Part shown: in pieces, positions 1-8,172 of the stretch
Layout of the letters: each line of letters starts with the position of its first letter
How positions within the stretch are numbered: position 1 is the stretch's first letter
DNA from: Algivirga pacifica
Lineage (GTDB): Bacteria > Bacteroidota > Bacteroidia > Cytophagales > Flammeovirgaceae
Reading direction: 5' to 3'
Length of the DNA: 64,000 nt
Assembly (NCBI RefSeq): GCF_039543525.1
Contig: NZ_BAABJX010000020.1
Location: 124,001-188,000, forward strand
Position numbers and translations under genes: made by a program
The notes under the pieces: model-generated
What the model was told of the DNA's origin: nothing
The model's database searches: none
What the model saw: the letters and a program-made list of their open reading frames with translations, nothing else

Positions 1-521
1 ATAATATTCCCATCACTGCCTACAGCAATTTGTCTATTAGCCGCTCCCCCTTGTATCGGAAAGTTCTTAAACTTGACAATATTACCTTCTGCATCATAGC
101 GAATAATAAACTGATCACCTTCAGATCCCGTCGTGGAATTGTAAATCGTTCCACCTACATTTAATTGACCTCGGAAATCACCCATCGCTACAATCTCCCC
201 AGTACTTTCATCTACTTCAATTTGCAGAAAAATATAGTGGTCTCCAGCGTTTACTATACTGATTATATCAGTCCTTGCGATCAAAGCGCCTCCCTTATCG
301 TATGTTAATATACCTAAGCCTTCTTCATAATACTCACCTACATATAACTTTCCGTTAGAGGTATAGTTCACTGCTGTCGCAAATTGCTCTCCTTGTTTCA
401 CTAAAGGGTAGGTAGGCTCATTAGCCCATAACAAAGCAGGAGCTAGCATCATCAAGCAAGCCAACCATAAGCCTACTAATGAACCGCTCCTCTGATTGGA
501 TTGAGCATTCATAAATCTCAT
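1..521 (-). CDS. Secreted protein, N-terminal part (truncated by window edge)
   Basis: The frame is open from an ATG at 521 to the window edge, giving about 173 residues of the amino-terminal part. It starts with a signal peptide: basic start, hydrophobic core LVGLWLACLMMLAPALL, cleavage near WANEP. The mature part reads like short beta-strand units of a propeller (KLYVGEYYEEGLGILTYDKGG, EIVAMGDFRGQL, QFIIRYDAEGNIVKF), similar in style to SBBP-type or other secreted beta-propeller repeats. An alternative in-frame ATG lies three codons downstream at 512. The protein is probably exported to the periplasm or cell surface. The carboxyl end, which would show a T9SS sorting domain if present, lies outside the window. 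No function is assigned. Confidence 0.75.
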   Translation of the reverse strand, partial: MRFMNAQSNQRSGSLVGLWLACLMMLAPALLWANEPTYPLVKQGEQFATAVNYTSNGKLYVGEYYEEGLGILTYDKGGALIARTDIISIVNAGDHYIFLQIEVDESTGEIVAMGDFRGQLNVGGTIYNSTTGSEGDQFIIRYDAEGNIVKFKNFPIQGGAANRQIAVGSDGNI

Positions 522-660
522 TTTAATTGTAGTTTTTAAACGTAAATCAGCTAATCAGAATAATGTAACGTGTGAGTAAACTTAAAAAGCAGCACAAAAC
601 ACACAACACGTAACATTCAATAAGATACAATAATACTACAAATTAATCATATTTACATTA

Positions 661-729
661 TAAGCAGTGAGCAGTGAGCAGTGAGCAGTGAGCAGTGAGC
701 AGTGAGCAGTGAGCAGTGAGCAGTGAGCA
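661..729. repeat. Heptamer tandem array, unit TGAGCAG
   Basis: Eight perfect TGAGCAG units (668-723) are flanked by a variant unit (TAAGCAG) and a partial one. The array is followed by an AT-rich stretch (from about 731: ATTGATACTT, then CTAGTGTAGTGGTATTT) that recurs almost unchanged after the short array at 18672. It lies upstream of the truncated secreted gene and near an IS insertion. A longer array of the same unit is at 34587. Confidence 0.95.
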
Positions 730-827
730 AATTGATACTTTATGTATATCATTGCTAGTGTAGTGGTATTTATAATTTTCAATGATCAATTTTTAATTAT
801 CCAACACCCCTCTTCACTACTGTTCAT

Positions 828-1890
828 GGCTTTGTTGCAACGAGTCTATACTCTCTAAGGCTCGTTGCTTATTTTTAAATTTTGAACGAATTGGGCATAC
901 CTATCCCATTGAACTTATTTAAGACTTTACAACCAATCATCACCTCGGTGACTTGGCTATCAAATTTTCTGGATAGAAGGGTATTTCCAATAATTGTTTT
1001 ATAACGAAACATTGCTGTTTCTGATAAACTTCTTTGGTGATACCCTGATTCTTTTTTCCACTCTTCTCTTCCTATTTCTTCTATTCGATCCAAGGTGTCA
1101 AAACGTTCCAAATGTGCCAATGTAGGCTCTTTGACCTTTGTCTTGACGCCATTTTTTTGGGGAGGAACAATATTTACCCCCCCTTTCTTTTTAACTGCTT
1201 TTCGAGATTTATACTTGTCGTAAGCGCCATCTCCATAAAATTCTCCAACTGTTTCAATAGGTGCCAATAAGTCTTCTACAACTTCTCCATCGTCTATCGC
1301 GTTGGTTGTTAATTTGGCACAAATGATCTGTTGTGTCTCTGTATCCACCCCTAAATGCAGTTTTTGCCATGTTCTACGCTTACCAGCTCCATGTTTACGT
1401 ACTTTCCATTCTCCTTCACCATACACTTTCAGACCGGTACTATCTATGGCTATATTTACCGCTTCTCCAGATGATATAGGGTCTAGCGTGATGGATAAAT
1501 GTTGTGCTCTACGAGATACGGTAGTATAATCTGGAACTTGTATATCGTTAATTCCCATCAATTCAAAAACACTTGCCAAAAAGCCAGTACTCTGACGTAG
1601 TTTTAGCTTATAAAGGTATCGAAGAGTTAAACAAAGCTCTATAATATCATCTGTATATTGCTTCTCTCCTACCACTTTATCCTGATAGCTACATTCACGC
1701 CATCTGCGTAGAGTATTTTTATCTAACCAAATGGTAAGACTACCTCTTTGAATTAAAGAAGTATTGTATTCTTTCCAGTTTTTAAGTTTATACTTATCTT
1801 TAGGCTCAGGCATGATTAAGGTGTTTTGTTTTGGTTCGCACTTAAACTTACCACTTTTTCATGCCTTTTTCATATCGTTGCAACAAAGCC
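828..1890 (-). mobile_element. Intact IS5-family (IS903-group) insertion sequence, 1063 bp
   Basis: Terminal inverted repeats of 16 bp, GGCTTTGTTGCAACGA, occur at 828-843 and, inverted, at 1875-1890. Perfect 9-bp target duplications ACTGTTCAT occupy 819-827 and 1891-1899. The ends beginning GGCTTTGTTG, the 9-bp duplication, the length near 1.06 kb and a single transposase of about 310 residues fit the IS903 group of the IS5 family as known. The perfect ends and duplications suggest a recent, possibly still active insertion. Confidence 0.93.
875..1813 (-). CDS. IS5-family (IS903-group) DDE transposase
   Basis: This 312-residue transposase fills the IS at 828-1890. The DDE/RNase-H fold is recognisable. 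The first Asp region is IAIDSTGLKVYGEGEW, followed by KHGAGKRRTWQKLHLGVD, typical of the IS5/IS4-like fold. The second Asp region is EFYGDGAYD. The carboxyl region YHQRSLSETAMFRYKTIIG carries the catalytic Glu helix (Y-x2-R-x3-E). No frameshift or stop interrupts the frame, and the start lies just inside one terminal repeat. The length equals that of IS903 transposases. It is expected to catalyse cut-and-paste movement of its own element. Confidence 0.95.
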   Translation of the reverse strand: MPEPKDKYKLKNWKEYNTSLIQRGSLTIWLDKNTLRRWRECSYQDKVVGEKQYTDDIIELCLTLRYLYKLKLRQSTGFLASVFELMGINDIQVPDYTTVSRRAQHLSITLDPISSGEAVNIAIDSTGLKVYGEGEWKVRKHGAGKRRTWQKLHLGVDTETQQIICAKLTTNAIDDGEVVEDLLAPIETVGEFYGDGAYDKYKSRKAVKKKGGVNIVPPQKNGVKTKVKEPTLAHLERFDTLDRIEEIGREEWKKESGYHQRSLSETAMFRYKTIIGNTLLSRKFDSQVTEVMIGCKVLNKFNGIGMPNSFKI

Positions 1891-1937
1891 ACTGTTCATT
1901 GATAATTGAAAATTAATCATTGAAAATTATTAGCTGT

Positions 1938-2345
1938 CTAATCGATTTCTATAGGCGATAATTGCTGAGCTCTCTCCACAAAGTGCGCTACTTCTTCCTC
2001 TGTGGGAGTGCGGAGCGTCAGCCTTTCCTCTTCATTCATAATATCAATAGCTCCGTAGAGCGTATGAGGGTTCCAATCACCTAAGTTACTGACAGAATAC
2101 ACTCCTATTCTGTGTAAAAGTTTTACGTACTCCACATTCATTCCCTCAATACGAAATAAATCACCTTTGTGAACCCATTCGTATATTTTATCTTCTTGCA
2201 ATAATGCCTGCTGTGCTATTTGCTTACGTCCCTGTGCTGTAGCACCTCTATTCAATAATTGCTCGACGGTATCAATGCCTATCTTATGGAGCATCTCTGC
2301 ATAAGTCCCATTGATTCCTTCTATCATGTGAACTGCTTGTGCCAT
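1938..2345 (-). CDS. DUF4332 helix-hairpin-helix protein
   Basis: This small 135-residue protein has two helix-hairpin-helix-like halves: IEGINGTYAEMLHKIGIDTVEQLL near the start and IEGMNVEYVKLLHRIGVYSV in the middle. That arrangement is typical of the DUF4332 family. GATAQGRKQIAQQ and EWVHKGDLFRIEGM between the halves are family hallmarks. There is no signal peptide or membrane segment, so it is probably cytoplasmic. Related helix-hairpin-helix domains bind DNA or proteins, but the role of this family is unknown. The stop abuts an AT-rich palindrome arm into which an IS has inserted, and a long palindrome lies upstream at 2474. Confidence 0.85.
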   Translation of the reverse strand: MAQAVHMIEGINGTYAEMLHKIGIDTVEQLLNRGATAQGRKQIAQQALLQEDKIYEWVHKGDLFRIEGMNVEYVKLLHRIGVYSVSNLGDWNPHTLYGAIDIMNEEERLTLRTPTEEEVAHFVERAQQLSPIEID

Positions 2346-2473
2346 ATTGTCTAGTGGTTAAATTGTGTTACCAACTAGACAACCTCTATTAAGTCCTGAA
2401 AATTCCATGATTTTTCTTATACAGGGCGATGCCCTGTACTATGAGTCACATCCTGTACGGTTGGCAATATTCT

Positions 2474-2709
2474 GTATTATTAATTAAGTTTGAATATTTA
2501 TCTGTCACACTACCTAATAGCTTTGTTGAATCGTTGAATTTCAATACTTCGTATTGAGTTGAATTGAGCTTCGCTCGTTGATTCGAGTTGAATCGTTTAT
2601 TGAATTCAATAAACGATTCAACTCGAATCAACTCACCAAAGGTGAAATTCAACGGTTCAACAAAGCTATTAGGTAGTATGACGGTTATTTTTTCAATCTT
2701 AATCAATAC
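2474..2709. repeat. Long intergenic palindrome with 56-bp perfect core
   Basis: Two arms of about 115 bp are imperfect reverse complements, starting with GTATTATTAATTAAG on the left and its near mirror at 2709. The centre, 2577-2632, is a perfect palindrome with no spacer, centred on GAATTC. The arms are built from GTTGAATC-type octamers and a small hairpin GAGCTTCGCTC. The element fills nearly the whole gap between the DUF4332 start and the stop of the formylglycine-enzyme-like gene. The reading frames that cross it are artefacts of the repeat. Confidence 0.92.
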
Positions 2710-2726
2710 CCCTTATCTAAGTCCTA

Positions 2727-3497
2727 TTATTTCACAGAGCGAGCAAGTCGAAACCCTACGTTCTTGTATTTTATATCTGTTCTTAAATAGTTACGGGCCT
2801 GTACATGCTCATATTCATCTCCACTATACCAACTCCCTCCTCTACACACTTTATATTTTCCTTTTCGAGGACCTTGAGGGTTTTTACGAGCAGACCAACG
2901 TTTATAGTATCCTTTCTTATACCAATCATTACACCATTCATATACATTGCCACTCATATCGTGTAATCCTAACGAATTACTCATTTTCATCCCTACGGGG
3001 TGAGTTCGTCCAAAGCTATTTTGTGTGTACCAAGCAACATTTACTAGCTGATCACTACCAGCGTAGGTATACCCCCTTTCTTTCTTTGCTCCGATGGCTG
3101 CGTATTCCCATTCTGCTTCTGTAGGTAAGCGATAGTCCATACCGGTCAAGGCATTGAGCTTTTCAATAAATAGCAATACCTCCTCCCAACTGATATTTTC
3201 TACAGGACAATCAGCACATCCATTAAAGCTACTAGGGTTGTACTCCATAATCGTTTCCCATAAAGTCTGGGTTACCTCATATTTACTGAGATAGTAATCT
3301 TTAAGTTTTACTTTATGACGCTTTGCTTTTTTGATATCTCCCCCCATTACAAAACGTCCTCCCTGAATCAAAACCATATCCTGATCGATTTGAGCTAATG
3401 CCTTTCGTAGTTTTTTCTCCTTCTTATCAGGAACGGTTGTCGTGGACAGTAATAAGCATAAGGGAAACAAAAGAGTATATAGTCTAAAATTTTTCAT
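2727..3497 (-). CDS. Exported formylglycine-generating-enzyme (SUMF1) fold protein
   Basis: This 256-residue protein carries one FGE-sulfatase/SUMF1 domain from about residue 40 to the end. Landmarks are the opening IQGGRFVMGGD, YYLSKYEVTQTLWE, PVENISWEEVLLFIEKLN, YRLPTEAEWEYAA, the GLHDMSGNVYEWCNDWY block and the ending CRGGSWY...GFRLARS. A hydrophobic start (FRLYTLLFPLCLLLS) predicts export, possibly periplasmic. Relatives include true formylglycine generators, but in Bacteroidota this fold often occurs in lipoproteins of gliding/T9SS machinery (GldJ/GldK-like) and in other non-sulfatase roles. This copy is shorter than GldJ/GldK. No sulfatase is nearby, so the substrate is unknown. Confidence 0.85.
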   Translation of the reverse strand: MKNFRLYTLLFPLCLLLSTTTVPDKKEKKLRKALAQIDQDMVLIQGGRFVMGGDIKKAKRHKVKLKDYYLSKYEVTQTLWETIMEYNPSSFNGCADCPVENISWEEVLLFIEKLNALTGMDYRLPTEAEWEYAAIGAKKERGYTYAGSDQLVNVAWYTQNSFGRTHPVGMKMSNSLGLHDMSGNVYEWCNDWYKKGYYKRWSARKNPQGPRKGKYKVCRGGSWYSGDEYEHVQARNYLRTDIKYKNVGFRLARSVK

Positions 3498-3576
3498 GGC
3501 TAAGTGGGTTTATTAGGATTATTGGCATACGTTATCATCATAAACGTAATTCCTATTAAGTTAAGCATTAGCATAG

Positions 3577-3614
3577 AAAAAGCCTGTGAGATTAATCATT
3601 CTTCACAGGCTTTT
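3577..3614 (-). terminator. Rho-independent terminator after the 3738 gene
   Basis: Stem AAAAGCCTGTGA / TCACAGGCTTTT with a loop of about 14 nt. Read on the minus strand it ends in a T run. It lies about 120 bp beyond the stop of the minus-strand gene at 3738-4250 and upstream of the gene at 2727. Confidence 0.75.
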
Positions 3615-3638
3615 CATGCGTGGATACCACGACTATAT

Positions 3639-3736
3639 GTTGAATCGTTGATTCGTTGAATTTCAATACTTTGTATTGAGTTGATTCGAGTTGATTTGTT
3701 GGTTGAGTTCAGCAATCAAATCAACTGTTCAACCAA
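3639..3736. repeat. GTTGAATC-family palindrome
   Basis: Words TTGAATCGTTGATTCGTTGA are followed by an inverted pair around AGTTGATTTGTTG and CAATCAAATCAACT. It begins within a few bases of the minus-strand stop codon at 3738 and uses the same vocabulary as the palindromes at 2474, 36460 and 49759. Confidence 0.8.
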
Positions 3737-3737
3737 A

Positions 3738-4250
3738 CTACCACTCTTTTCGATCAATAATTTCTTTGAAGATAAAAGCATTTTTCATGGCATGCGGAGA
3801 AGATAGCAACTCCTGTACAGTACTTTTTCTTTTTGTAGAGGAACCCCTTCTTTGGCTTCTCGTATTTTTCTTAAGGGAGGCCTGATCTATTGATTGATAG
3901 ATCACCCGTCCATCACGTTCTCTATTGACTACCTCTACATCTCCTGAAAGTTGCTCTATCGCTCTCTGCTCTGCTTTTTTTGCATCGATCAGTTGTCCCT
4001 GCTCCTCCAGGCCTTTTTTTCGTTCCTCCTTATCTGCAAACTCTTTAAGTAATCGTTTAAATTCCTCATTTTCGGCCTCCTCATACTCTTCTGTCTCCAT
4101 CTGATACTCCGGCAAGTTCTGATACTCCACTTCGGGCATTTCTACACGTTTTTTACTAGTCATCGAACGATTATCTTTCTTTTTCTTAGAAGAAAGGAAC
4201 CAATAAATAATAAACCCTACCAATGCGGCCAGCAACTCGAACATATCCAT
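3738..4250 (-). CDS. Membrane-anchored, charged hypothetical protein
   Basis: This 170-residue protein has a single hydrophobic amino-terminal segment (about residues 3-18, MFELLAALVGFIIYWFLSS) followed at once by KKKKD, predicting one anchor with the bulk of the protein in the cytoplasm. The rest is strongly charged and probably helical or disordered: an acidic stretch rich in Glu (residues 45-75), then a basic stretch with SQRRGSSTKRKS. The end, MKNAFIFKEIIDRKEW, resembles a short carboxyl motif (..AFIL.EI..R.) seen in other small Bacteroidota proteins. That comparison is from memory. No enzyme motif is visible and no function is assigned. Confidence 0.65.
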   Translation of the reverse strand: MDMFELLAALVGFIIYWFLSSKKKKDNRSMTSKKRVEMPEVEYQNLPEYQMETEEYEEAENEEFKRLLKEFADKEERKKGLEEQGQLIDAKKAEQRAIEQLSGDVEVVNRERDGRVIYQSIDQASLKKNTRSQRRGSSTKRKSTVQELLSSPHAMKNAFIFKEIIDRKEW

Positions 4251-4408
4251 GGCAATGAAAATTTGTTATGCGTGAAAGTATCTTTTATGCCTATTTAATA
4301 GAATTTTTCAAAGAAATCAAATTATATGATCGTATCAATTTTGATTCTATGAATTAAGTTTAAATTGTAGGGCAAGGAGCTGTACATTCACCCTTAAATG
4401 TAACTACG

Positions 4409-5338
4409 ATGGACAAATTTCAACATAACGATCATCACCACTTTATTCCACACACCCATAGCGACCGAAGCATTCGCTCGGCATTTATTCTCAACTTATT
4501 ATTTACAATTTTTGAGATCGCAGGGGGTATTTTCACCAACTCCATGGCGATTCTATCTGACGCTATTCACGACTTGGGAGATACCTTTGCTCTTGGCATG
4601 GGACTTTACCTGGAAAAGGTCTCTCTCAAAAAGGAAGATACCCATTACACCTATGGTTACAGAAGATACTCTACCCTGGCGGCTGTCATCAATGCGGCAG
4701 TACTCACCACTGGGTCTATTTATATTGTCGCTCAAACGATTCCCCGACTATTAAAACCAGAAGAAGTTCATCAGGAAGGAATGATTCTCTTTGCCATTGT
4801 AGGGGTAATCGTCAATGGGGCTGCAGTGTTCAAGCTAAAAAAAGATCATAACTCAGCCAACCAAAGAGTCATGATGCTCCACTTGATGGAAGATGTTCTG
4901 GGATGGGTAGCGGTCCTCATCGGCAGTATCATCATGTATTTTTATGACGTACCTATCCTTGACCCAATCTTATCGTTTGGTATTGGGTTGTATATTCTTT
5001 TTAACGCAATTAAAAATCTTAAAAAAATTCTTCCCATATTCCTACAAGCTATTCCAGAGAATATACACCCAACACAGCTTCGAAAACAGCTAGAAAAGAT
5101 CCCTGATGTACTGGAAGTTCACGACCTGCATGCCTGGAGTATGGATGGAGAATTTAACATCATGACCATTCATGTTGTTGTTAATAGTGACAGCGATCTA
5201 GAACGTTGTTATCATATCAAACAAGAGATTCGTAAAATTCTTGAAGCCAAATCAATACAACACACGACCATTGAAATAGAAATAGCTCATGAGCACTGTA
5301 CCCAAAAATGTGGAAAAATCAATTCCCAAAACAGTTAA
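4409..5338 (+). CDS. Cation diffusion facilitator (CDF) family metal exporter
   Basis: This 309-residue inner-membrane protein of the CDF/CzcD type exports Zn2+, Co2+ or similar ions in exchange for protons. A His-rich start (HNDHHHFIPHTHSD) precedes about six hydrophobic helices. TM2 carries SDAIHDLGDTFALG, the HxxxD metal site; a later helix carries HLMEDVLGW with the second site. The cytoplasmic tail has the family motif VHDLHAWSMDGEFNIMTIHVVV. The length is usual for CDF proteins. The following MscS-type gene starts inside this gene at 5289, so the two are probably translated from one transcript. The exact metal cannot be told. Confidence 0.93.
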   Translation: MDKFQHNDHHHFIPHTHSDRSIRSAFILNLLFTIFEIAGGIFTNSMAILSDAIHDLGDTFALGMGLYLEKVSLKKEDTHYTYGYRRYSTLAAVINAAVLTTGSIYIVAQTIPRLLKPEEVHQEGMILFAIVGVIVNGAAVFKLKKDHNSANQRVMMLHLMEDVLGWVAVLIGSIIMYFYDVPILDPILSFGIGLYILFNAIKNLKKILPIFLQAIPENIHPTQLRKQLEKIPDVLEVHDLHAWSMDGEFNIMTIHVVVNSDSDLERCYHIKQEIRKILEAKSIQHTTIEIEIAHEHCTQKCGKINSQNS

Positions 5339-6260
5339 AACTATCGGGGAATGGATTGAAGAAAGCTGGCATATCGAGCCAGATACACAGGGTAAAATTT
5401 TCTTATCCATTTTAACCTTTTTGGTATTATGGACTTTACAGAAATTTATCCTGAAAATCATCTATCGCCGTATTACTGACCCCAAGCAACGATATGGCTG
5501 GCGTAATGGAGTACGCAACGTATACTATTCCTTAATTTTTCTGATCATTACCGCCATATGGGTAGAGAGTGTCAACTCCTTGGCTACCTTTTTGGGGATC
5601 GTCACAGCTGGTCTAGCCATTGCCCTACAGGATATTGTGGCCGGATTTGTAGGATGGCTTTTTATTATTTCCAGAAAGCCTTTTGAGGTGGGTGACCGCA
5701 TACAGATTGGTGAGAATGTTGCCGGTGATGTGATTGATATACGGTTTTTCCAGTTTACCATCAATGAAATAGGTAACTGGGTAGATGCAGAGCAAAGTAC
5801 CGGAAGAATTATCCATGTGCCCAACGGTAAGGTGTTCAAGGAAAATATCGCCAACTATAACCAAGGATTTACACATATATGGAACGAAATAGGCATCCTG
5901 ATTACCTTTGAAAGCAACTGGGAGAAAGCACGAAAAATATTATTAGAGATTCTGGAAAAAGAAACCGTGCACTTATCCGAATCCGCTGAAAAACGATTGA
6001 GGAGGGCCTCTGAGAAGTTTATGATCTTCTACCAACACCTTACTCCTACTATATACCTTACGGTAAAAGATAGCGGGGTAATGCTGACTATGCGATATAT
6101 CTGTCCACCCAGAAGTCGTAGAAATACGGAAGAGAAATTGTGGGAAGCTATTCTGAAGACATTTTCCCAACACGAAGATATAGATCTAGCCTACCCTACC
6201 CAGCGTATTTTCTATAATCCCATGGAAGGGAAAAAAGGTACCCCTCCACTAGCACGTTAA
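5289..6260 (+). CDS. MscS-family small-conductance mechanosensitive channel
   Basis: This 323-residue protein has hydrophobic segments near residues 37-58 and 75-95 and the MscS pore helix TFLGIVTAGLAIALQDIVAGFVGWLFIISRKPFEVGDRIQIG, followed by the beta domain with the VPNGKVFKENIANYNQG motif. Such channels open under membrane tension and release solutes during osmotic downshock. The ATG overlaps the CDF gene by 50 bp, suggesting translational coupling. The stop codon touches an AT-rich palindrome shared with the convergent HAD gene. Confidence 0.92.
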   Translation: MSTVPKNVEKSIPKTVKTIGEWIEESWHIEPDTQGKIFLSILTFLVLWTLQKFILKIIYRRITDPKQRYGWRNGVRNVYYSLIFLIITAIWVESVNSLATFLGIVTAGLAIALQDIVAGFVGWLFIISRKPFEVGDRIQIGENVAGDVIDIRFFQFTINEIGNWVDAEQSTGRIIHVPNGKVFKENIANYNQGFTHIWNEIGILITFESNWEKARKILLEILEKETVHLSESAEKRLRRASEKFMIFYQHLTPTIYLTVKDSGVMLTMRYICPPRSRRNTEEKLWEAILKTFSQHEDIDLAYPTQRIFYNPMEGKKGTPPLAR

Positions 6261-6261
6261 A

Positions 6262-6367
6262 TTTTCAATGATTAATTATCAATTATCAATGTCTTGATTT
6301 TCAAATATCAATAAGGTGGATTTATGGCTGTTAAAAAGCTAACATTGATAATTGATAATTAAAAATT
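6262..6367. repeat. Palindrome between convergent genes (AATTATC heptamers)
   Basis: The left arm AATTTTCAATGATTAATTAT and the right arm ending ATTGATAATTGATAATTAA are reverse complements built of 7-bp words (AATGATT, AATTATC). The left end touches the MscS stop codon. The right arm contains the last codons (Leu-Val-Asn-Phe) and the stop of the HAD gene. It probably acts as a bidirectional terminator. Confidence 0.85.
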
Positions 6368-7132
6368 AACCAACGCTGCCAGATCGTCTACCACCAAGTC
6401 TGGCTGCACGACAGAAGCGTCTGCAAAAGCTTTCTGATATTTCCCTGTGCGAACCAATACCCCTCTAATACCAGCTTCTTGCGCTCCACCTACATCTCCT
6501 TCTATATCATCCCCCACCATAATGATTTGATCTTTGGGCATACCGAGACTTTTCACTCCCAGCTCGAAAAATGAAGCAGACGGCTTGCCTAATACTACGG
6601 CCTCTGTACCTGTCGTATATTCAAGGCCAGCGACATAGGCCCCTATTCCCATCTGAATTCCTTTAGAGGTTTTCCAGAACTTCCCTTTATTTAAGGTTAG
6701 GATTTTAGCTCCATTCATGACCATACCAAATAACTTATTCATCAAGTCAGCATTCCACTCGATTCCTAAGTCTCCCATCAGTACGATCTCTGGATTTCCT
6801 TCGTCATAAGTAAACTCCTGCTTGAAGCTTTCTGAAACACTATCTGGTAAAGCAGGATAAAAGCGTTTGATATCCTGTTGTCTCATATACTCCAAGGCTG
6901 CTTTAGGAGGGTTAATAATATGGTCTGTAGAGACCTCCAACCCCATATCATGTAAGCGTTGCTGTATAAAACTAACCGTACGCCCTGAGGTATTGGTTAA
7001 GAATCTAATTTCTTTTCCTTTTTCTCTTAATGCTTTAATCGCCTCAATAGAGCCTTCAATGGGCTTATTACTGACATACATGACACCATCCAAGTCACAT
7101 AAAATCCCCTTAATGTCGTTTAATGTCTTCAT
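6359..7132 (-). CDS. HAD-superfamily IIA phosphatase (NagD/LHPP-like)
   Basis: This 257-residue cytoplasmic hydrolase shows all four HAD motifs: the nucleophile loop GILCDLDGVMYV (DxDG), motif II LTNTSGR, the lysine motif LGKPSASFF, and motif IV IMVGDDIEGDVGGAQEAG. The cap inserted between motifs II and III is of the C2/IIA type, as in NagD, phosphoglycolate phosphatase and LHPP. The substrate cannot be assigned. The carboxyl end lies inside a palindrome arm. A GTTGAG palindrome separates it from the upstream ung gene on the same strand. Confidence 0.9.
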   Translation of the reverse strand: MKTLNDIKGILCDLDGVMYVSNKPIEGSIEAIKALREKGKEIRFLTNTSGRTVSFIQQRLHDMGLEVSTDHIINPPKAALEYMRQQDIKRFYPALPDSVSESFKQEFTYDEGNPEIVLMGDLGIEWNADLMNKLFGMVMNGAKILTLNKGKFWKTSKGIQMGIGAYVAGLEYTTGTEAVVLGKPSASFFELGVKSLGMPKDQIIMVGDDIEGDVGGAQEAGIRGVLVRTGKYQKAFADASVVQPDLVVDDLAALVNF

Positions 7133-7150
7133 GCTTCTGTAAACGTTTTT

Positions 7151-7412
7151 GTTGAGGCGGCTTGCGCCGCTGGTTGAGCGCTTCGCTGTTGAGTTTCACC
7201 TTCGGTGAGTTGAGCTTTTTATATGAGTCTAAATTAGTCTATGATATCACTTATCGAATGTCAACTTCAGGCATTTGAACTTTCTATTAGACCCATGACA
7301 TCATTTTTTAAATTTCACCTTCGGTCATTTGAATCATTAAAAAACTCAACTCACCGAAGGTGAAACTCAACAGCACGCAGTGCTACTCAACCAGCGGCGC
7401 AAGCCGCCTCAA
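7151..7412. repeat. GTTGAG-cassette palindrome
   Basis: The left arm (7151-7217) and right arm (about 7338-7412) are reverse complements made of GTTGAG spacers alternating with mini-hairpins: GCGGCTTGCGCCGC, then a variable one, then TTCACCTTCGGTGA. The arms differ at one place only: the left has CGCTTCGCT and the right (read in the same sense) has TAGCACTGCGTGCT between the same two GTTGAG words. Three bases (TTT) separate the right end from the ung stop codon. Confidence 0.92.
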
Positions 7413-7417
7413 CTTTA

Positions 7418-8080
7418 TTACCACTCGATAGGTGCTTTGCCCTGTTGCTCCAAATACTCATTCGCCTGGCTAAAGTGCTTATTACCAAAGAAGCCTCTAT
7501 GCGCAGATAAAGGAGAAGGATGCGGCGATTGCAAGACCAAATGTTTACTCTTATCAATCACTTTTCCTTTTTTCTGGGCATAAGCCCCCCATAACAAGAA
7601 CACAACGCCTTCACACTGTTCTGCAATTTGCTTAATGACTTCATCCGTAAAGGTTTCCCATCCTCTATTCTGGTGAGAACCTGCCTGATGTGCTCTTACC
7701 GTCAAGGTAGCATTTAATAATAGAACACCCTGGTCCGCCCAACGTTCAAGATTTCCGGTAGAAGGAACCTCTTTCGCTAAATCATTTTCTATTTCCTTGA
7801 AGATATTTCTTAAAGAAGGAGGAAAAGGAACCCCATCATTTACGGAAAAACAAAGGCCATTGGCTTGCCCTGGGCCATGGTAAGGATCTTGCCCTAAAAT
7901 GACTACTTTAATATCCTCAAAAGTACAGTGGTTGAAGGCATTGAAGATGTGCTTCCCGGCAGGATAAATCGTTTGTGTTTGATATTCTTCCTTTACAAAA
8001 TTGACTAACTCCTGAAAATAAGGCTTCTCGAACTCTGCGCCCAAAGCCTCTTTCCATGAGGGTGCTATTTTTACGTCCAT
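7418..8080 (-). CDS. ung: Uracil-DNA glycosylase
   Basis: This 220-residue family-1 enzyme removes uracil from DNA at the first step of base-excision repair. The water-activating loop VVILGQDPYHGPGQANGLCFSV carries the catalytic Asp, and the uracil pocket includes LLLNATLTV. The DNA-intercalation loop reads HPSPLSAHRGFFGNKHFSQAN with the catalytic His. The length is standard. It stands between two palindromes and appears to be a single-gene unit. Confidence 0.97.
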   Translation of the reverse strand: MDVKIAPSWKEALGAEFEKPYFQELVNFVKEEYQTQTIYPAGKHIFNAFNHCTFEDIKVVILGQDPYHGPGQANGLCFSVNDGVPFPPSLRNIFKEIENDLAKEVPSTGNLERWADQGVLLLNATLTVRAHQAGSHQNRGWETFTDEVIKQIAEQCEGVVFLLWGAYAQKKGKVIDKSKHLVLQSPHPSPLSAHRGFFGNKHFSQANEYLEQQGKAPIEW

Positions 8081-8103
8081 CGTTTATTGATTATAGGGAA
8101 TAT

Positions 8104-8161
8104 AAAGTTTATCGCTTATTGCTTATCGTTTAGAAACGATAAGCAATAAGCGATAAACTTT
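8104..8161. repeat. Perfect palindrome of TTATCGC heptamers, 28-bp arms
   Basis: The arms 8104-8131 and 8134-8161 are perfect reverse complements with a 2-nt spacer, built from TTATCGC/TTATTGC words. It lies between the ung start and the stop of the formimidoylglutamase gene (8173). The same vocabulary recurs at 34718, 44531, 44755, 47519 and 62594. Confidence 0.95.
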
Positions 8162-8172
8162 CTTATAAAAAC

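Larger units (their letters stand above)
768..1930. repeat. AT-rich palindrome with an IS element in its loop
   Basis: The left arm (about 768-801, AATTTTCAATGATCAATTTT) and the right arm (about 1899-1930) are near-perfect reverse complements built from AATTTTC/AATGATT heptamers. The complete IS at 828-1890 sits between them. If one 9-bp target copy and the IS are removed, the arms face each other across a short loop, like the other palindromes in this window. The right arm ends directly before the stop codon of the DUF4332 gene at 1938. Confidence 0.8.

Noticed and set aside
661..729. Heptamer arrays considered as CRISPR arrays
   Set aside because: Units are contiguous 7-bp repeats without spacers and no cas gene is in the window.
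2446..3124. Reading frames 2446-2706 (minus) and 2588-3124 (plus) across the palindrome
   Set aside because: Both are produced by the palindrome and by antisense of the formylglycine-enzyme-like gene; no protein-like composition or start context.
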